Shown here piece after piece: positions 18,187 to 26,914 of a stretch of 64,000 nucleotides of DNA; position 1 is the stretch's first letter; each line of letters starts with the position of its first letter. The translations under genes and the position numbers were made by a program. The DNA is from CAYWMY01 sp046352935 (GTDB lineage Bacteria; Pseudomonadota; Gammaproteobacteria; Steroidobacterales; Steroidobacteraceae). Location: positions 1-64,000 of the forward strand of contig JAXMGR010000016.1 of assembly GCA_046352935.1 (NCBI GenBank), given 5' to 3'. Below the pieces are notes generated by a model. It had not been told where the DNA came from, ran no database searches, and worked only from the letters and a program-made list of their open reading frames with translations.

Positions 18187-19864
18187 AGTCGATGTCGTCA
18201 CGGCGGAGGTGTTGCGGAACGCCGTGGTCGTCGCGGCCGAGGAAATGAGCTCGACGCTCGTGCGAACGGCCTACAACCCGCTCCTCTACGACGTGCAGGA
18301 CTTTGGCGTCGGTATCGTTTCGGCGGAAGGCGAGTGCTGGGCGGACGCACCCGGCATGACGGTCTTCGTCGGCGTGCTGGGGCACGCAGTCAGGAACGGC
18401 ATCCTGGCGAACGGCATCGACAATATCCGCGACGGCGACATCTTCATCGCCAACGATCCGTACACCACCGGCAACCACATCTCGGACGTGTCGGTGTACG
18501 CCCCGGTCTTCCATCAGGGGCAACTGCTCGCGTTCGCCGCGACCGTTGCGCACTGGGCGGATATCGGTGGCAAGACGCCGGGCGGGTGGTGCCCTGATTC
18601 GGTGGATGTGTATCAGGAGGGCATCTGCTTCACCCATGAGAAGCTCGTCGATTCGGGAACGCCGAATCGCATATTGTGGAGCATCATCCGCAACAACACG
18701 CGCTGCCCGGACGTCGTCATCGGCGACCTCAATGCGCAGATCGCCGCGTGCCGGCAGGGCGCGGAACGGCTGCGGGGCCTGTGCGCGAAATACGGCATCG
18801 ACGCCGTTCGCGGCGCGATGAAGCTCGCGATCGACCGGGCAGACCGGTTCGCCCGCAGCAGGATTCGCGAACTGCCGGAGGGGGTCCACACCGTCAGCCA
18901 GACCATGGACGAGGACGGCGTCATGAAGGGCGTGCCGTTCAAGATCGTCCTGACCCTGACCATCTCCGGTGACACGATCCATGCCTCGTTCAAAGGGACG
19001 AGCGAGGTCCGGGCGGGTCCGGTCAACTGCCCGGAGTACGCAGTGAGGAGTCTGGTCCGCGCCGTCGTCAAGGGCATCCTGTCGCCGACCGAGCCCGCGA
19101 ACGAGGGCGACTTCAAGGCCATCGAATTCGATATCGAGCCCGGACTCGTCGTGAGCCCGCAGCGACCGGCGCCCGTGGATTCCTACGGCTATGTCTGCAT
19201 CGCGGTGTGGGAGCTGACGATGCGGGCACTGGCCGGGATCGTGCCGACGCGGTGCGTGGCGGGTGGCGGGCAGCTGTGCATGCCGACCATTTCGCGGGTC
19301 GATCCGCGCCTGGGCACACCGTTCGTACTCGCGGATCCGCTGGACGTCGGTAATGGCGCGCGGCTGGGTGCCGACGCTCCGACGATGGCGATTCCCACGA
19401 TGGGCGATGTCCCGAACATGCCCGTGGAGGTGGTCGAGATGCGCTATCCCGTGCGCATCGAGCGGTTCAGCCTTCGTACCGACGCGATCGGTCACGGTGA
19501 GCATCTGGGCGGTGCCGGGGTGCGCCGCGACTATCGGCTGCTGCAGCCCGGCATCATGGTTCACACCGCGTTCGAGAACGTCAGGGACCCCATGGGCCGC
19601 GGCATCGCCGGCGGGATGAGTGGCTCACCGCCCTGTGTCGTGATCAATCCCGATACGCCGGGCGAGATCGTGATGACCGAGCGGGCCGCGCTTGGTCCGT
19701 TCGGGGCGGGCGACGTCGTCAGCATGCGCAGCGGTGGTGGCGGCGGCTGGGGCGACCCGACGCGCCGGGATCCGGAGCAGGTGGTCGTCGACGTCCGGAA
19801 CGGCGTCGTCTCGGCGCAGCAGGCGCGGGAGATCTACCACGCGACCGAGGCAAGGGCGGGATAG
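18179..19864 (+). CDS. hyuB: hydantoinase/oxoprolinase/acetone carboxylase family subunit B
   Basis: A 561-residue HyuB-type subunit, partner of the preceding HyuA. Family marks include the N-terminal VTAEVLRNAVVVAAEEMSST, the central IFIANDPYTTGNHISDVSV and the glycine-rich C-terminus VVSMRSGGGGGWGDP. ATG 18179 sits behind GGAGGA inside the hyuA end, so the two are translationally coupled. Neighbouring UbiD raises the possibility of carboxylation chemistry rather than ring opening; this remains open. Confidence 0.88.
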   Translation: MSEVDVVTAEVLRNAVVVAAEEMSSTLVRTAYNPLLYDVQDFGVGIVSAEGECWADAPGMTVFVGVLGHAVRNGILANGIDNIRDGDIFIANDPYTTGNHISDVSVYAPVFHQGQLLAFAATVAHWADIGGKTPGGWCPDSVDVYQEGICFTHEKLVDSGTPNRILWSIIRNNTRCPDVVIGDLNAQIAACRQGAERLRGLCAKYGIDAVRGAMKLAIDRADRFARSRIRELPEGVHTVSQTMDEDGVMKGVPFKIVLTLTISGDTIHASFKGTSEVRAGPVNCPEYAVRSLVRAVVKGILSPTEPANEGDFKAIEFDIEPGLVVSPQRPAPVDSYGYVCIAVWELTMRALAGIVPTRCVAGGGQLCMPTISRVDPRLGTPFVLADPLDVGNGARLGADAPTMAIPTMGDVPNMPVEVVEMRYPVRIERFSLRTDAIGHGEHLGGAGVRRDYRLLQPGIMVHTAFENVRDPMGRGIAGGMSGSPPCVVINPDTPGEIVMTERAALGPFGAGDVVSMRSGGGGGWGDPTRRDPEQVVVDVRNGVVSAQQAREIYHATEARAG

Positions 19865-19884
19865 ACGCCGTGGACTACGGGTGT

Positions 19885-19902
19885 GCGCCGCGCGAGCGGC
19901 GC
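19885..19902. terminator. GC hairpin with GCGA tetraloop between convergent hyuB and gntR genes
   Basis: GCGCCGC-GCGA-GCGGCGC is a perfect 7-bp stem closed by a GNRA-type tetraloop, located midway between two convergent stops. There is no clear T-run, so it may serve as a bidirectional, weak or Rho-assisted terminator. Confidence 0.5.
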
Positions 19903-19912
19903 CGCTGCGGCC

Positions 19913-20662
19913 TCAGCCGAATGATTCGTCCGGCAGGGACATGATCGCGGCGCGTGATTCTCGGGCGGACGACCACATCAGCTTGATCGCGAGCCGCTCG
20001 TTGCCGGCGGCGATCGCCGCGAGCATGTCGACGTGCCAGGACACCCAGCGGTTTTCCTTTCCCTTGAACACGAAGCCGGCCAGACGGATCCGGTGCAGCA
20101 GTGACTGCAGGCGGGCGTGGGTTTCCTCGAGGGTCGGATTGCGGGTGCCGAGCGTCAGCATGTTCCAGAGCCGGTTGGTCTCGTCGATGTAGCGCGCAAT
20201 GGGTTGCTGGCGCGCGAGTTCGGACTGGAACTGGCGTGCCCGCGTGAGGGCGGATTCGACGACGCCGCGAATCGCCGGATCATCGAGACCACCGATCACG
20301 CGCCGGATCGTGAGCACGCTGAGTTCGTCGAGTACGTCGAGGATGTCCAGCACCTCCTTGCGGCTGACGCGCCGTACGAACGCGCCCTGGTTCTTGACGA
20401 TCTCCACCAGTCGCTCCGACTCGAGCTCACGCAGTGCGCCTCGGGCGCACGCCCTGGACACCCTGAATCGTCGCATCAGGTCGATCTCGACGAGACGCTG
20501 ACCGGGGACGAGTCCGCCGCTCTGGATGGACTGGCGCAGCGCGGTTGCGACCGCGGCGGGATTCAGTCTGGGACGGCGCTGCCTGGGCTTCTCCGGGGTG
20601 GACCGGGAAGCGTCGCTACGTCGGGCCGGGTTCTTGGAGACCGTGGAAGGGCGGCGTGGCAT
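19913..20662 (-). CDS. GntR-family regulator, FCD type (paralogue 1)
   Basis: A 249-residue regulator. A basic, disordered first 35 residues lead into a winged helix-turn-helix (LVPGQRLVEIDLMRRFRVSR, then LRELESERLVEI). An all-helical FCD ligand-binding domain follows. It ends in IMSLPDESFG, matching ILSLPDGAFG of the paralogue at 52192, so the two are sister regulators. I chose ATG 20662, which has AGGGAG upstream, over a long low-complexity extension. FCD regulators usually repress catabolic operons until a carboxylic acid binds. It probably controls hyuAB or nearby genes. Confidence 0.88.
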   Translation of the reverse strand: MPRRPSTVSKNPARRSDASRSTPEKPRQRRPRLNPAAVATALRQSIQSGGLVPGQRLVEIDLMRRFRVSRACARGALRELESERLVEIVKNQGAFVRRVSRKEVLDILDVLDELSVLTIRRVIGGLDDPAIRGVVESALTRARQFQSELARQQPIARYIDETNRLWNMLTLGTRNPTLEETHARLQSLLHRIRLAGFVFKGKENRWVSWHVDMLAAIAAGNERLAIKLMWSSARESRAAIMSLPDESFG

Positions 20663-20979
20663 CGTGCTTGAGAACTCCCTGGTATCGAGCGGCGCGTCCT
20701 GGTCGACCGGGCATTGCCGCCCGTCGGCGGTCCACCGTGCATTGGGGGCGTCCATCCACGGGGCACATCCCCGAGCACGCCGCTGCCGCGATGGTCCGGC
20801 GGCATCACACCGGGACGGAATGCTCCCTGCGACGAGCGCAGGCGCGCGTCGCAAGGATACAGCGCCTTCCTCTCCGCGTCAGGGCGGACGCCGGACCGCC
20901 GCGACGGAGCTCAGGGTGCGCGGTGGCCGGAAGTGCCGCGGTCCCTGGCCTGGGTTCGACTCCAGATGCAGCGGCAGGG
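20663..20979. other. intergenic region upstream of gntR paralogue 1
   Basis: A 317-base stretch between the GntR start and the end of the TonB receptor gene, both on the minus strand. It is uniformly GC-rich; I see no AT-rich element, repeat or convincing small gene. The GntR promoter is presumably here. Confidence 0.5.
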
Positions 20980-23295
20980 TCAACGCTCCCCGCCGAACCG
21001 GTACGTGAACGACCCGCCGTACGCGCGCGGCATACCGGGCGCGAGCAACGAGTAGCCGAACACGGACACATCGTAACCATCCGCGAAATACCGCGTGTTG
21101 CCGATGTTCTCGACCCAGGCCGACACACTCATGGCCTCGGATACCTCGAAAGACACCCGGGCATCGAACAGCCAGTAGGACTTGTCCGCGATGTAACTGA
21201 CGTTACGGAAGTCGAAGTAACGCTTGGACGAATGCTGCACGCCTCCCTGGACCGCGAGTTCGTGTCCGTTCACGTCGAACTCGTAGCGCGCGAGCGCATT
21301 CAGCTGGCCCTTCGGGGCCGACGTGAGCCGGTTGCCGTCGCAGTTGCTGCCATCGGGATGGCAACTGGGGAAGTGTTTGTACTTGGCATCGAGGTAGGAG
21401 TACCCGGCGCTCAATGTGAGCTGCTGCACCGGCTGGGCGGTGAAGTCGACCTCGACGCCCTTCACCCGGGCATCGGCATTCGACAGGATCGCGACACCGG
21501 TGTCGAACAGGGTCTCCTGCTTGTCCTTGTAGTCGTAGTAGAACCCCGCGACATTCAGGCGAAGCTTCTGATCGAGGAGCTCCGACTTCAGCCCCGCTTC
21601 GAAGGCGTTCAGTTTCTCCGGGTCGACGAAGATCGCGGTCTGGGGGCTGTTGGCACCGACATTGAACTCGCCGGCCTTGTATCCGCGGTTGAAGCTGGCG
21701 TAGACCATGACGTCCGGCTGGATCTTGTAGCTCAGCACCAGACGGCCGCTCAGGTTGCTCCACGACTTCTTCTGATCGTTGAGCGTGAACGTCCCGGGCA
21801 GGAACGCATTGTCGCGGACGATCTCGTCATAGCTGACGAGCTGGGACACGCCGTCGTTGAAATAGTTGTAATAGGTGAAGTCGTCCTTCAGCTTGTCGTG
21901 GCTCCAGCGCCCGCCGACCGTGACGTCGAAACGGTCGGTGATCGAATAGGTGCCCTCCGCGAACAGCGAGAATGCATCCGTGACCTGATCGGTCGCCTCG
22001 CCGAACCCGAAGCCGAGGGGCGCGATGTTCACGGGCTTGCGCATGTGCATGACGTCCCGGAAGTAATACGCACCGACCACCCACTTGAGCGCCCCGTCGC
22101 CGTTGGACGTGAGCCGGAACTCCTGCGAGATCTGATGATCCCGGACCCGGTCGTTGATCGTGATGATGTTGGCCGCGGTGCCGTCGACGTCCTGCGGTCC
22201 GGCCAGCTTCAGCTTGAAGTACGACGTCGCCGAGGTGAGCGTGGCGAAATCAAAGTCATAGTTGACGACGCCGGTGAATCCCCAGGTCGTGATCCGTTCC
22301 AGCACCTGCTTGCGCGTCAGATCCGACTGGACCTCGAAGGCGTCGGTATTGAGATCATCCGTCGCGCCGAAGAACTGCAGGAAGCTGGTGCAGCCGGGCG
22401 CGGTCCCGACGTGGGGATTCGCGCAGCGGCCGGTGAAGAACGCACCACTCGGGTCGATTGTCGCCGGATCGACCGTGTCGACGCGTTTGTACCGGATGTC
22501 GTCGCTGCGTGAACGGCCATACGAGGCACCCACATCGATCGACAGCCGGTCGGTCGGCTTCGCCGCCACCTGGAAGCGGAATGCCTTGACGTTGATGTCC
22601 GTGCTGTTCACGTCCTGGACGTAGTCGTGATAGATCCCGCCGCGGTCCCATGACAGGAATCCGAGTCGGACCGCGACGTTCTCGCCGACATCGGCGCCCA
22701 GGCCGCCTTCGGCCTTGACGAGGCCGAAGTTGCCGACGTCGAGCTTGAGGTCGCCGTTGAAGCCCTCGCCGACCTTCGGCTTGCGCGTGACGTACTTGAT
22801 CGCGCCGCCGGTGGTGTTCCGGCCGTAGAGGGTTCCCTGCGGACCCTTGAGGACCTCGACGCGCTCCATGTCGAAGGTTGCGAAGCCGTGATAGGCCTGC
22901 GTGCTCAGATAGGTCTCGTCGAGATAGACGCCGACTGCCGGTGACGACGTGAACTCGGTGCTGTTGGCCCCGACGCCACGCAGGAAGATGTTGTTGCCGC
23001 CGAACGGCGAGTCACCCTTCCATTGCAGGCCGGGCGTGATCTTGACGATGTCCTTGGTGGCGGCGACGCCGACGGAACGGAGCTGTTCCTCCGAGAACGC
23101 ATTGATGGACACGGGCACGCTCTGTGCGGATTCGTCGCGCTTGCGCGCCGTGACCACGATGTCGCTCATCAGGCTGTCGTTGCCGATCTGGGGAGTGTCT
23201 TCCGCTGCCGCGAACCGTGGCGCGAACAAGACGAGGCCGATGGCGGCGGTGAGCGCGAGCGATCCGCGACGATCCCGGCAAGAGTAGGTGCACAT
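20980..23295 (-). CDS. TonB-dependent outer-membrane receptor (1)
   Basis: A 771-residue outer-membrane transporter. A signal peptide (LALTAAIGLVLFAPRFAAAE) is followed by the start of the plug domain, SDIVVTARKRDESAQSVPVS. Plug marks FLRGVGANSTEF and VEVLKGPQGTLYGRNTTGG are present, as is a C-terminal barrel strand ending in aromatic residues (GGSFTYRFGGER). Receptors of this class import large or poorly permeating substrates with TonB/ExbBD energy. The last gene of the adjacent operon (ubiX) ends 309 bases upstream, so it probably has its own promoter near 23390. Confidence 0.92.
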   Translation of the reverse strand: MCTYSCRDRRGSLALTAAIGLVLFAPRFAAAEDTPQIGNDSLMSDIVVTARKRDESAQSVPVSINAFSEEQLRSVGVAATKDIVKITPGLQWKGDSPFGGNNIFLRGVGANSTEFTSSPAVGVYLDETYLSTQAYHGFATFDMERVEVLKGPQGTLYGRNTTGGAIKYVTRKPKVGEGFNGDLKLDVGNFGLVKAEGGLGADVGENVAVRLGFLSWDRGGIYHDYVQDVNSTDINVKAFRFQVAAKPTDRLSIDVGASYGRSRSDDIRYKRVDTVDPATIDPSGAFFTGRCANPHVGTAPGCTSFLQFFGATDDLNTDAFEVQSDLTRKQVLERITTWGFTGVVNYDFDFATLTSATSYFKLKLAGPQDVDGTAANIITINDRVRDHQISQEFRLTSNGDGALKWVVGAYYFRDVMHMRKPVNIAPLGFGFGEATDQVTDAFSLFAEGTYSITDRFDVTVGGRWSHDKLKDDFTYYNYFNDGVSQLVSYDEIVRDNAFLPGTFTLNDQKKSWSNLSGRLVLSYKIQPDVMVYASFNRGYKAGEFNVGANSPQTAIFVDPEKLNAFEAGLKSELLDQKLRLNVAGFYYDYKDKQETLFDTGVAILSNADARVKGVEVDFTAQPVQQLTLSAGYSYLDAKYKHFPSCHPDGSNCDGNRLTSAPKGQLNALARYEFDVNGHELAVQGGVQHSSKRYFDFRNVSYIADKSYWLFDARVSFEVSEAMSVSAWVENIGNTRYFADGYDVSVFGYSLLAPGMPRAYGGSFTYRFGGER

Positions 23296-23604
23296 CGTTG
23301 TTCATCCCCTGTTTCAGCGTCAGTGATGTCGTCGACCGGGCTGCCCCGAAAGATCGTGCGGTGCCGGCCGCTCTCGTACATGCGCAAGGATTATTGACAA
23401 TCTTGTTGGAGTCAACACCTAAGTTTGCGTGACGGGCTCGCGCACCACATCCGACCGGCATCCGGCAGCCGCCCTCTGACGGCGTAGCCACTGCGCAGCT
23501 GTGGTGTCCGGGCAACGCAAGACCGTGCGACTTCGCGGCTTCGAAAGTGACCGGGGTGCGTGCGCCCCATTCATTCGGGCCGGCCCTCGGGAGATCAGGT
23601 GCGT
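23296..23604. other. intergenic region upstream of TonB receptor 1
   Basis: A 309-base gap between the ubiX stop and the TonB receptor start. It holds the AT-rich element at 23390-23405 and nothing else that I can support. Confidence 0.5.
23390..23405. promoter_or_regulatory. AT-rich operator-like element (element 2)
   Basis: ATTATTGACAATCTTG matches 15 of 16 bases with 6163-6178 in the same window orientation. It contains the palindrome ATTGACAAT and lies about 95 bases upstream of the receptor start. Confidence 0.55.
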
Positions 23605-24204
23605 CTACGGACTCCGGGCTGCCCCGGGTCCCTCCCAGCGCCGGATACCCTCGACCTCGATGTCGAACAGGTCGAGAACCCTGCCGACGCTGTGGTTGAC
23701 GAGGTCGTCCACGGTCGCCGGACGGTTGTAGAACGCCGGGACCGGTGGCGCGATGATCGCCCCCAGACTCGCGGCCTCGAGCATCAGCCGGCAGTGCCCC
23801 GCATGCAGGGGCGTCTCGCGCACCATCAGCACGAGCTGCCGCCGTTCCTTGAGCACGACGTCGGCGGCACGTGTCAGCAGGTTGTCGGAGTTGGATGTTG
23901 CGATCCCCGAGAGGGTCTTGATCGAGCAGGGCGCGATGATCATGCCCAGCGTGCGATAGGAACCGCTGGAGATGTTCGCCGCGATGTCACGGACGTCGTG
24001 CACTTCGCCGGCCAGGGCCTCGACGTCCGCGAGCTTCCAGTCCGTCTCCAGGCGGACGTTCATCTTCGCGGCAGCGCTCATGACGAGGTGGACCTCGATA
24101 TCGGGTGAGCTGCGCAGTCTCTCCAGCAGGCGGATGCCGTAGATCGCGCCGCTCGCACCGGACATGCCGACGACGAGTCGGCGCCTGGCATTCCTAGTCG
24201 TCAT
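23605..24204 (-). CDS. ubiX: UbiX-family flavin prenyltransferase
   Basis: A 199-residue UbiX-type protein that would join a C5 prenyl group to FMN to make the cofactor that UbiD enzymes need. The N-terminal flavoprotein motif is LVVGMSGASGAIYGIRLLERL. The conserved segments IIAPCSIKTLSGIA and PLHAGHCRLMLEAASLGAIIAPP-type residues follow. The start at 24204 is set by a strong AGGAAGGA nine bases upstream. It is the last gene of an operon with ubiD and iorAB, and the only UbiX in the window, so it may serve all five UbiD proteins. Confidence 0.93.
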   Translation of the reverse strand: MTTRNARRRLVVGMSGASGAIYGIRLLERLRSSPDIEVHLVMSAAAKMNVRLETDWKLADVEALAGEVHDVRDIAANISSGSYRTLGMIIAPCSIKTLSGIATSNSDNLLTRAADVVLKERRQLVLMVRETPLHAGHCRLMLEAASLGAIIAPPVPAFYNRPATVDDLVNHSVGRVLDLFDIEVEGIRRWEGPGAARSP

Positions 24205-24212
24205 TCGTTCGA

Positions 24213-24220
24213 TCCTTCCT
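24213..24220 (-). promoter_or_regulatory. ribosome-binding site deciding the ubiX start
   Basis: AGGAAGGA on the minus strand, nine bases before ATG 24204 and inside the end of the upstream iorB region; it favours 24204 over the ATG at 24234. Confidence 0.7.
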
Positions 24221-24226
24221 GTCCCG

Positions 24227-26413
24227 TCAGTCATGCAGGGCCGCGAGTACGCGTTCGGGCAGGAACGGCAGGTGCCTCAGTCGGCGCCCCGTGCGTGCGG
24301 CAAACGCGTTGGCGATCGCCGGCACGACGCCCATGGCGCCGATCTCGCCGCAGCCGGTCGGCGCGCGCGCGCTGGCGACGATCTCTCCGTGAATGCGCGG
24401 TGCCTCGGCCATGCGCAGTACCGGATAGTCGTGGTAGTTGGCCTGCTGCACGACGCCCGCCGAGAGCGAGATGCGTTCCTTGAGCGCGTTGCTGACCCCG
24501 AAATGGATCGCACCCTCGAGCTGGGCGAGCACGTTGCGCGGTTGGACCACCAGGCCGGCGTCGAGCGTCGCCCAGACGTCGCGTACGTGAATGAGTCCTG
24601 TGCGTTCGTCGACGTTCACGTCGACCACCGTTCCGAGGAGCGTGCCGTTCGTATCGACGAAGGACAGGCCGAGGCCGGGACGGGTGCCCCAGCCGGACCG
24701 CTCCGCGGCGGAGCGCAGTACGTGCTGGGCGGCCGGCTGGCCGCGCAGCAGTCGCAGCCGCAGTTCGAGTGGATCGGCGCGCCGGGCCAGCGCGATCTCG
24801 TCGACGAACGACTCGACGGCAAACCGGTTCGGCGTCACGCCGACGCCGCGCAGAGGCGAGAGGCGTACGCCGGTTTCCTGTCGGATCACCTCGGCCCGTC
24901 GGTTGACGATGTCGTACGGGATCGACGCGCCCGGGCTCGAGGTCGACGGGTAGCCGTGGCCCTCCTGGTATCGGAATGGATCGCTCTGCCGCAGCGGCTC
25001 GTCCGAAGCCAGACGATGCAGCCAGCTGGTGATCTCGCCCGATTCATCCTCTCCGGCCTGCAGATCGTGAGCAGTCAGAGGCTTGCATCGGCCGCAGCGG
25101 ACGTCGGTCTCCCGGCTCCAGATTACCTTCACCGGGCGTTTCATCTCGCGGGCGAGCAGTACGGCGTCGACGACCGGGCGGTGCGCCTGTTCCAGGCGGC
25201 TGCCGAAGCCCCCGCCGATCAGGGTGCGATGCAGGGTCACGGAAGTCGCCGGGATTCCGAGCGCCGCGGAGGCCGCTCGAACCAGGTGCGTCGGAGTCTG
25301 GGTACCCGCCCAGACTTCCGCGTGCGTCCCGGAAGAATCGAGTCGTGCCACGGCGTTCTGGGGCTCGAGCTGCGCGTGGTAAACCGGGTCCGACCGGTAC
25401 TGGGCGCGAAACCGCCGGCGCGCCTTCTGCAGTCCGGCGAGGGCGTCGCCCTCGTCCATGACCATGAATCCCGCAAGGCTCATGTCCTCGGCGGCGGCGG
25501 CATGACCGACCAGCAGTGCATCGCTGTCAGCGGTCGTGGTCGCTGCGGTCCAGGTCACCTCGAGGGCGCGTTCGGCCGCGAAGGCTGCAGAGGAACTGGC
25601 GGCAACGACAGCGACGGCGTGTGGCAGTCGTACGATGCGCAGCACGCCCGGTATCGCCTGGGCCGCGCGGTCCTCGACCGCGAACGGGGTCTGGCCGGCG
25701 ATCAGGGGGTGGAGCACCGAGGCGTAGACCATCCCCGGGAGCTCGACGTCGATGCTGTAGACGGCGGCCCCCCGGGTCTTCGGCGGAATGTCGCGCCGGG
25801 GCAGGTCGTGTCCGATCAGGCGAAACGTGGCGGGGTCCTTGAGCGCCGTGTCGCGCACTTCCGGCAGCACGGCCGGCACGGTGGCGAACGCCGCGATCTG
25901 CCCGTAGGTCAGTCGTCGCCCCGTCGGTCCGTGCAGGACCACACCGGGGCTCGTCGTCAGCTCGGGCACCGGCACGGCCCAGTGTGTCGCGGCATTCTCC
26001 AGCAGGATACAGCGGGCCTGTGCACCGCAGCGGCGCAGGCGTTCGTAGTAGGCCTGAACGCCGGTGCTGCCCGCCGTGATCATGATGCCGAAAGCCCAGA
26101 ACACGGGATTGCCGAAGGTCTCGTCGTCCGGCGGTGCGAAGTCGATGCGGACCCTGTTCCAGTCGGCGTCCAGTTCCTCCGCGAGGATGAGCGCCTGCGT
26201 GGTCATCGATCCCTGGCCCATTTCGCACGCGGGCACGCGGATCGTGACGCTCTCGTCGATGGCGACGTGCACCCACGCCGTGGCGAGGCCTCGGCCGGAG
26301 CGGGTCACCGCGGCCTCGCCCGCGAGCGCGGGTGTCGGTAGCGCGAAAGCGAGAGTGAGACCCGCACCGGCCGCGAGGACCTCGCGCCGGCTGAGTGGCC
26401 GATCGGTGCTCAT
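24227..26413 (-). CDS. iorB: molybdenum hydroxylase large subunit, Ior beta type (set 2)
   Basis: A 728-residue molybdopterin subunit. LSRREVLAAGAGLTLAFALP is a Tat signal. The signature VPACEMGQGSMTTQ is followed by EELDADW; the putative catalytic Glu690 lies in TGCGEIGAMG. Its start overlaps the small-subunit stop (ATGA). The operon context (MFS, UbiD, IorA, IorB, UbiX) suggests ring hydroxylation paired with (de)carboxylation of one substrate. It is clearly a paralogue of the proteins at 9194 and 53431, not a recent duplicate. Confidence 0.9.
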   Translation of the reverse strand: MSTDRPLSRREVLAAGAGLTLAFALPTPALAGEAAVTRSGRGLATAWVHVAIDESVTIRVPACEMGQGSMTTQALILAEELDADWNRVRIDFAPPDDETFGNPVFWAFGIMITAGSTGVQAYYERLRRCGAQARCILLENAATHWAVPVPELTTSPGVVLHGPTGRRLTYGQIAAFATVPAVLPEVRDTALKDPATFRLIGHDLPRRDIPPKTRGAAVYSIDVELPGMVYASVLHPLIAGQTPFAVEDRAAQAIPGVLRIVRLPHAVAVVAASSSAAFAAERALEVTWTAATTTADSDALLVGHAAAAEDMSLAGFMVMDEGDALAGLQKARRRFRAQYRSDPVYHAQLEPQNAVARLDSSGTHAEVWAGTQTPTHLVRAASAALGIPATSVTLHRTLIGGGFGSRLEQAHRPVVDAVLLAREMKRPVKVIWSRETDVRCGRCKPLTAHDLQAGEDESGEITSWLHRLASDEPLRQSDPFRYQEGHGYPSTSSPGASIPYDIVNRRAEVIRQETGVRLSPLRGVGVTPNRFAVESFVDEIALARRADPLELRLRLLRGQPAAQHVLRSAAERSGWGTRPGLGLSFVDTNGTLLGTVVDVNVDERTGLIHVRDVWATLDAGLVVQPRNVLAQLEGAIHFGVSNALKERISLSAGVVQQANYHDYPVLRMAEAPRIHGEIVASARAPTGCGEIGAMGVVPAIANAFAARTGRRLRHLPFLPERVLAALHD

Positions 26414-26871
26414 GAGCGCAGCTCCTCGGCCGCGCGCATGATCGCGTCGATGACACGGGAATAGGTCCCGCAGCGGCAGATGTTCCAGAGGTGCGCGGCA
26501 ATGTCGTCGCGCGTCGGTGCGGGATTCCGCGCCAGCAGATCGAGCGCGCTCATGATCATGCCCGACTGGCAGTAGCCGCACTGCGGCACCTGCAGTTCGA
26601 CCCAGGCTCGCTGCAGCGGATGGCTGCCGTCGGGCGACAGGCCTTCGATCGTGAGCACCGCCTTGCCCGCAGCGGATTCGATCGGAATCATGCAGCTGGG
26701 TGCCCGCGAGCCGTCCACGGACACCATGCAGGCGCCACAGGTCCCGATACCGCAGCCGAACTTCGTGCCGGTGAGGCCCAGCTGCTCGCGCAGGACCCAG
26801 AGCAATGGTGTGCCTGGTTGTACGTCGACGCGGCATCGCTGCCCGTTCACCCGGAGTCTGTACTGCGTCAC
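26410..26871 (-). CDS. iorA: 2Fe-2S small subunit of Ior-type molybdenum hydroxylase (set 2)
   Basis: A 153-residue protein with two 2Fe-2S sites: Cys40, 45, 48, 60 (GCGIGTCGACM) and Cys98, 101, 132, 134 (QCGYCQSG, CRCGTY). I chose the GTG at 26871, which has GGAGAG at the right distance and gives the usual length; a longer reading from 26961 overlaps ubiD. The ATGA overlap couples it to iorB. It follows ubiD by 43 bases. Confidence 0.9.
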   Translation of the reverse strand: MTQYRLRVNGQRCRVDVQPGTPLLWVLREQLGLTGTKFGCGIGTCGACMVSVDGSRAPSCMIPIESAAGKAVLTIEGLSPDGSHPLQRAWVELQVPQCGYCQSGMIMSALDLLARNPAPTRDDIAAHLWNICRCGTYSRVIDAIMRAAEELRS

Positions 26872-26914
26872 GTGCGCTCTCCGATCCGCGTGCCCGGAGT
26901 GGCCGGCATATCCG

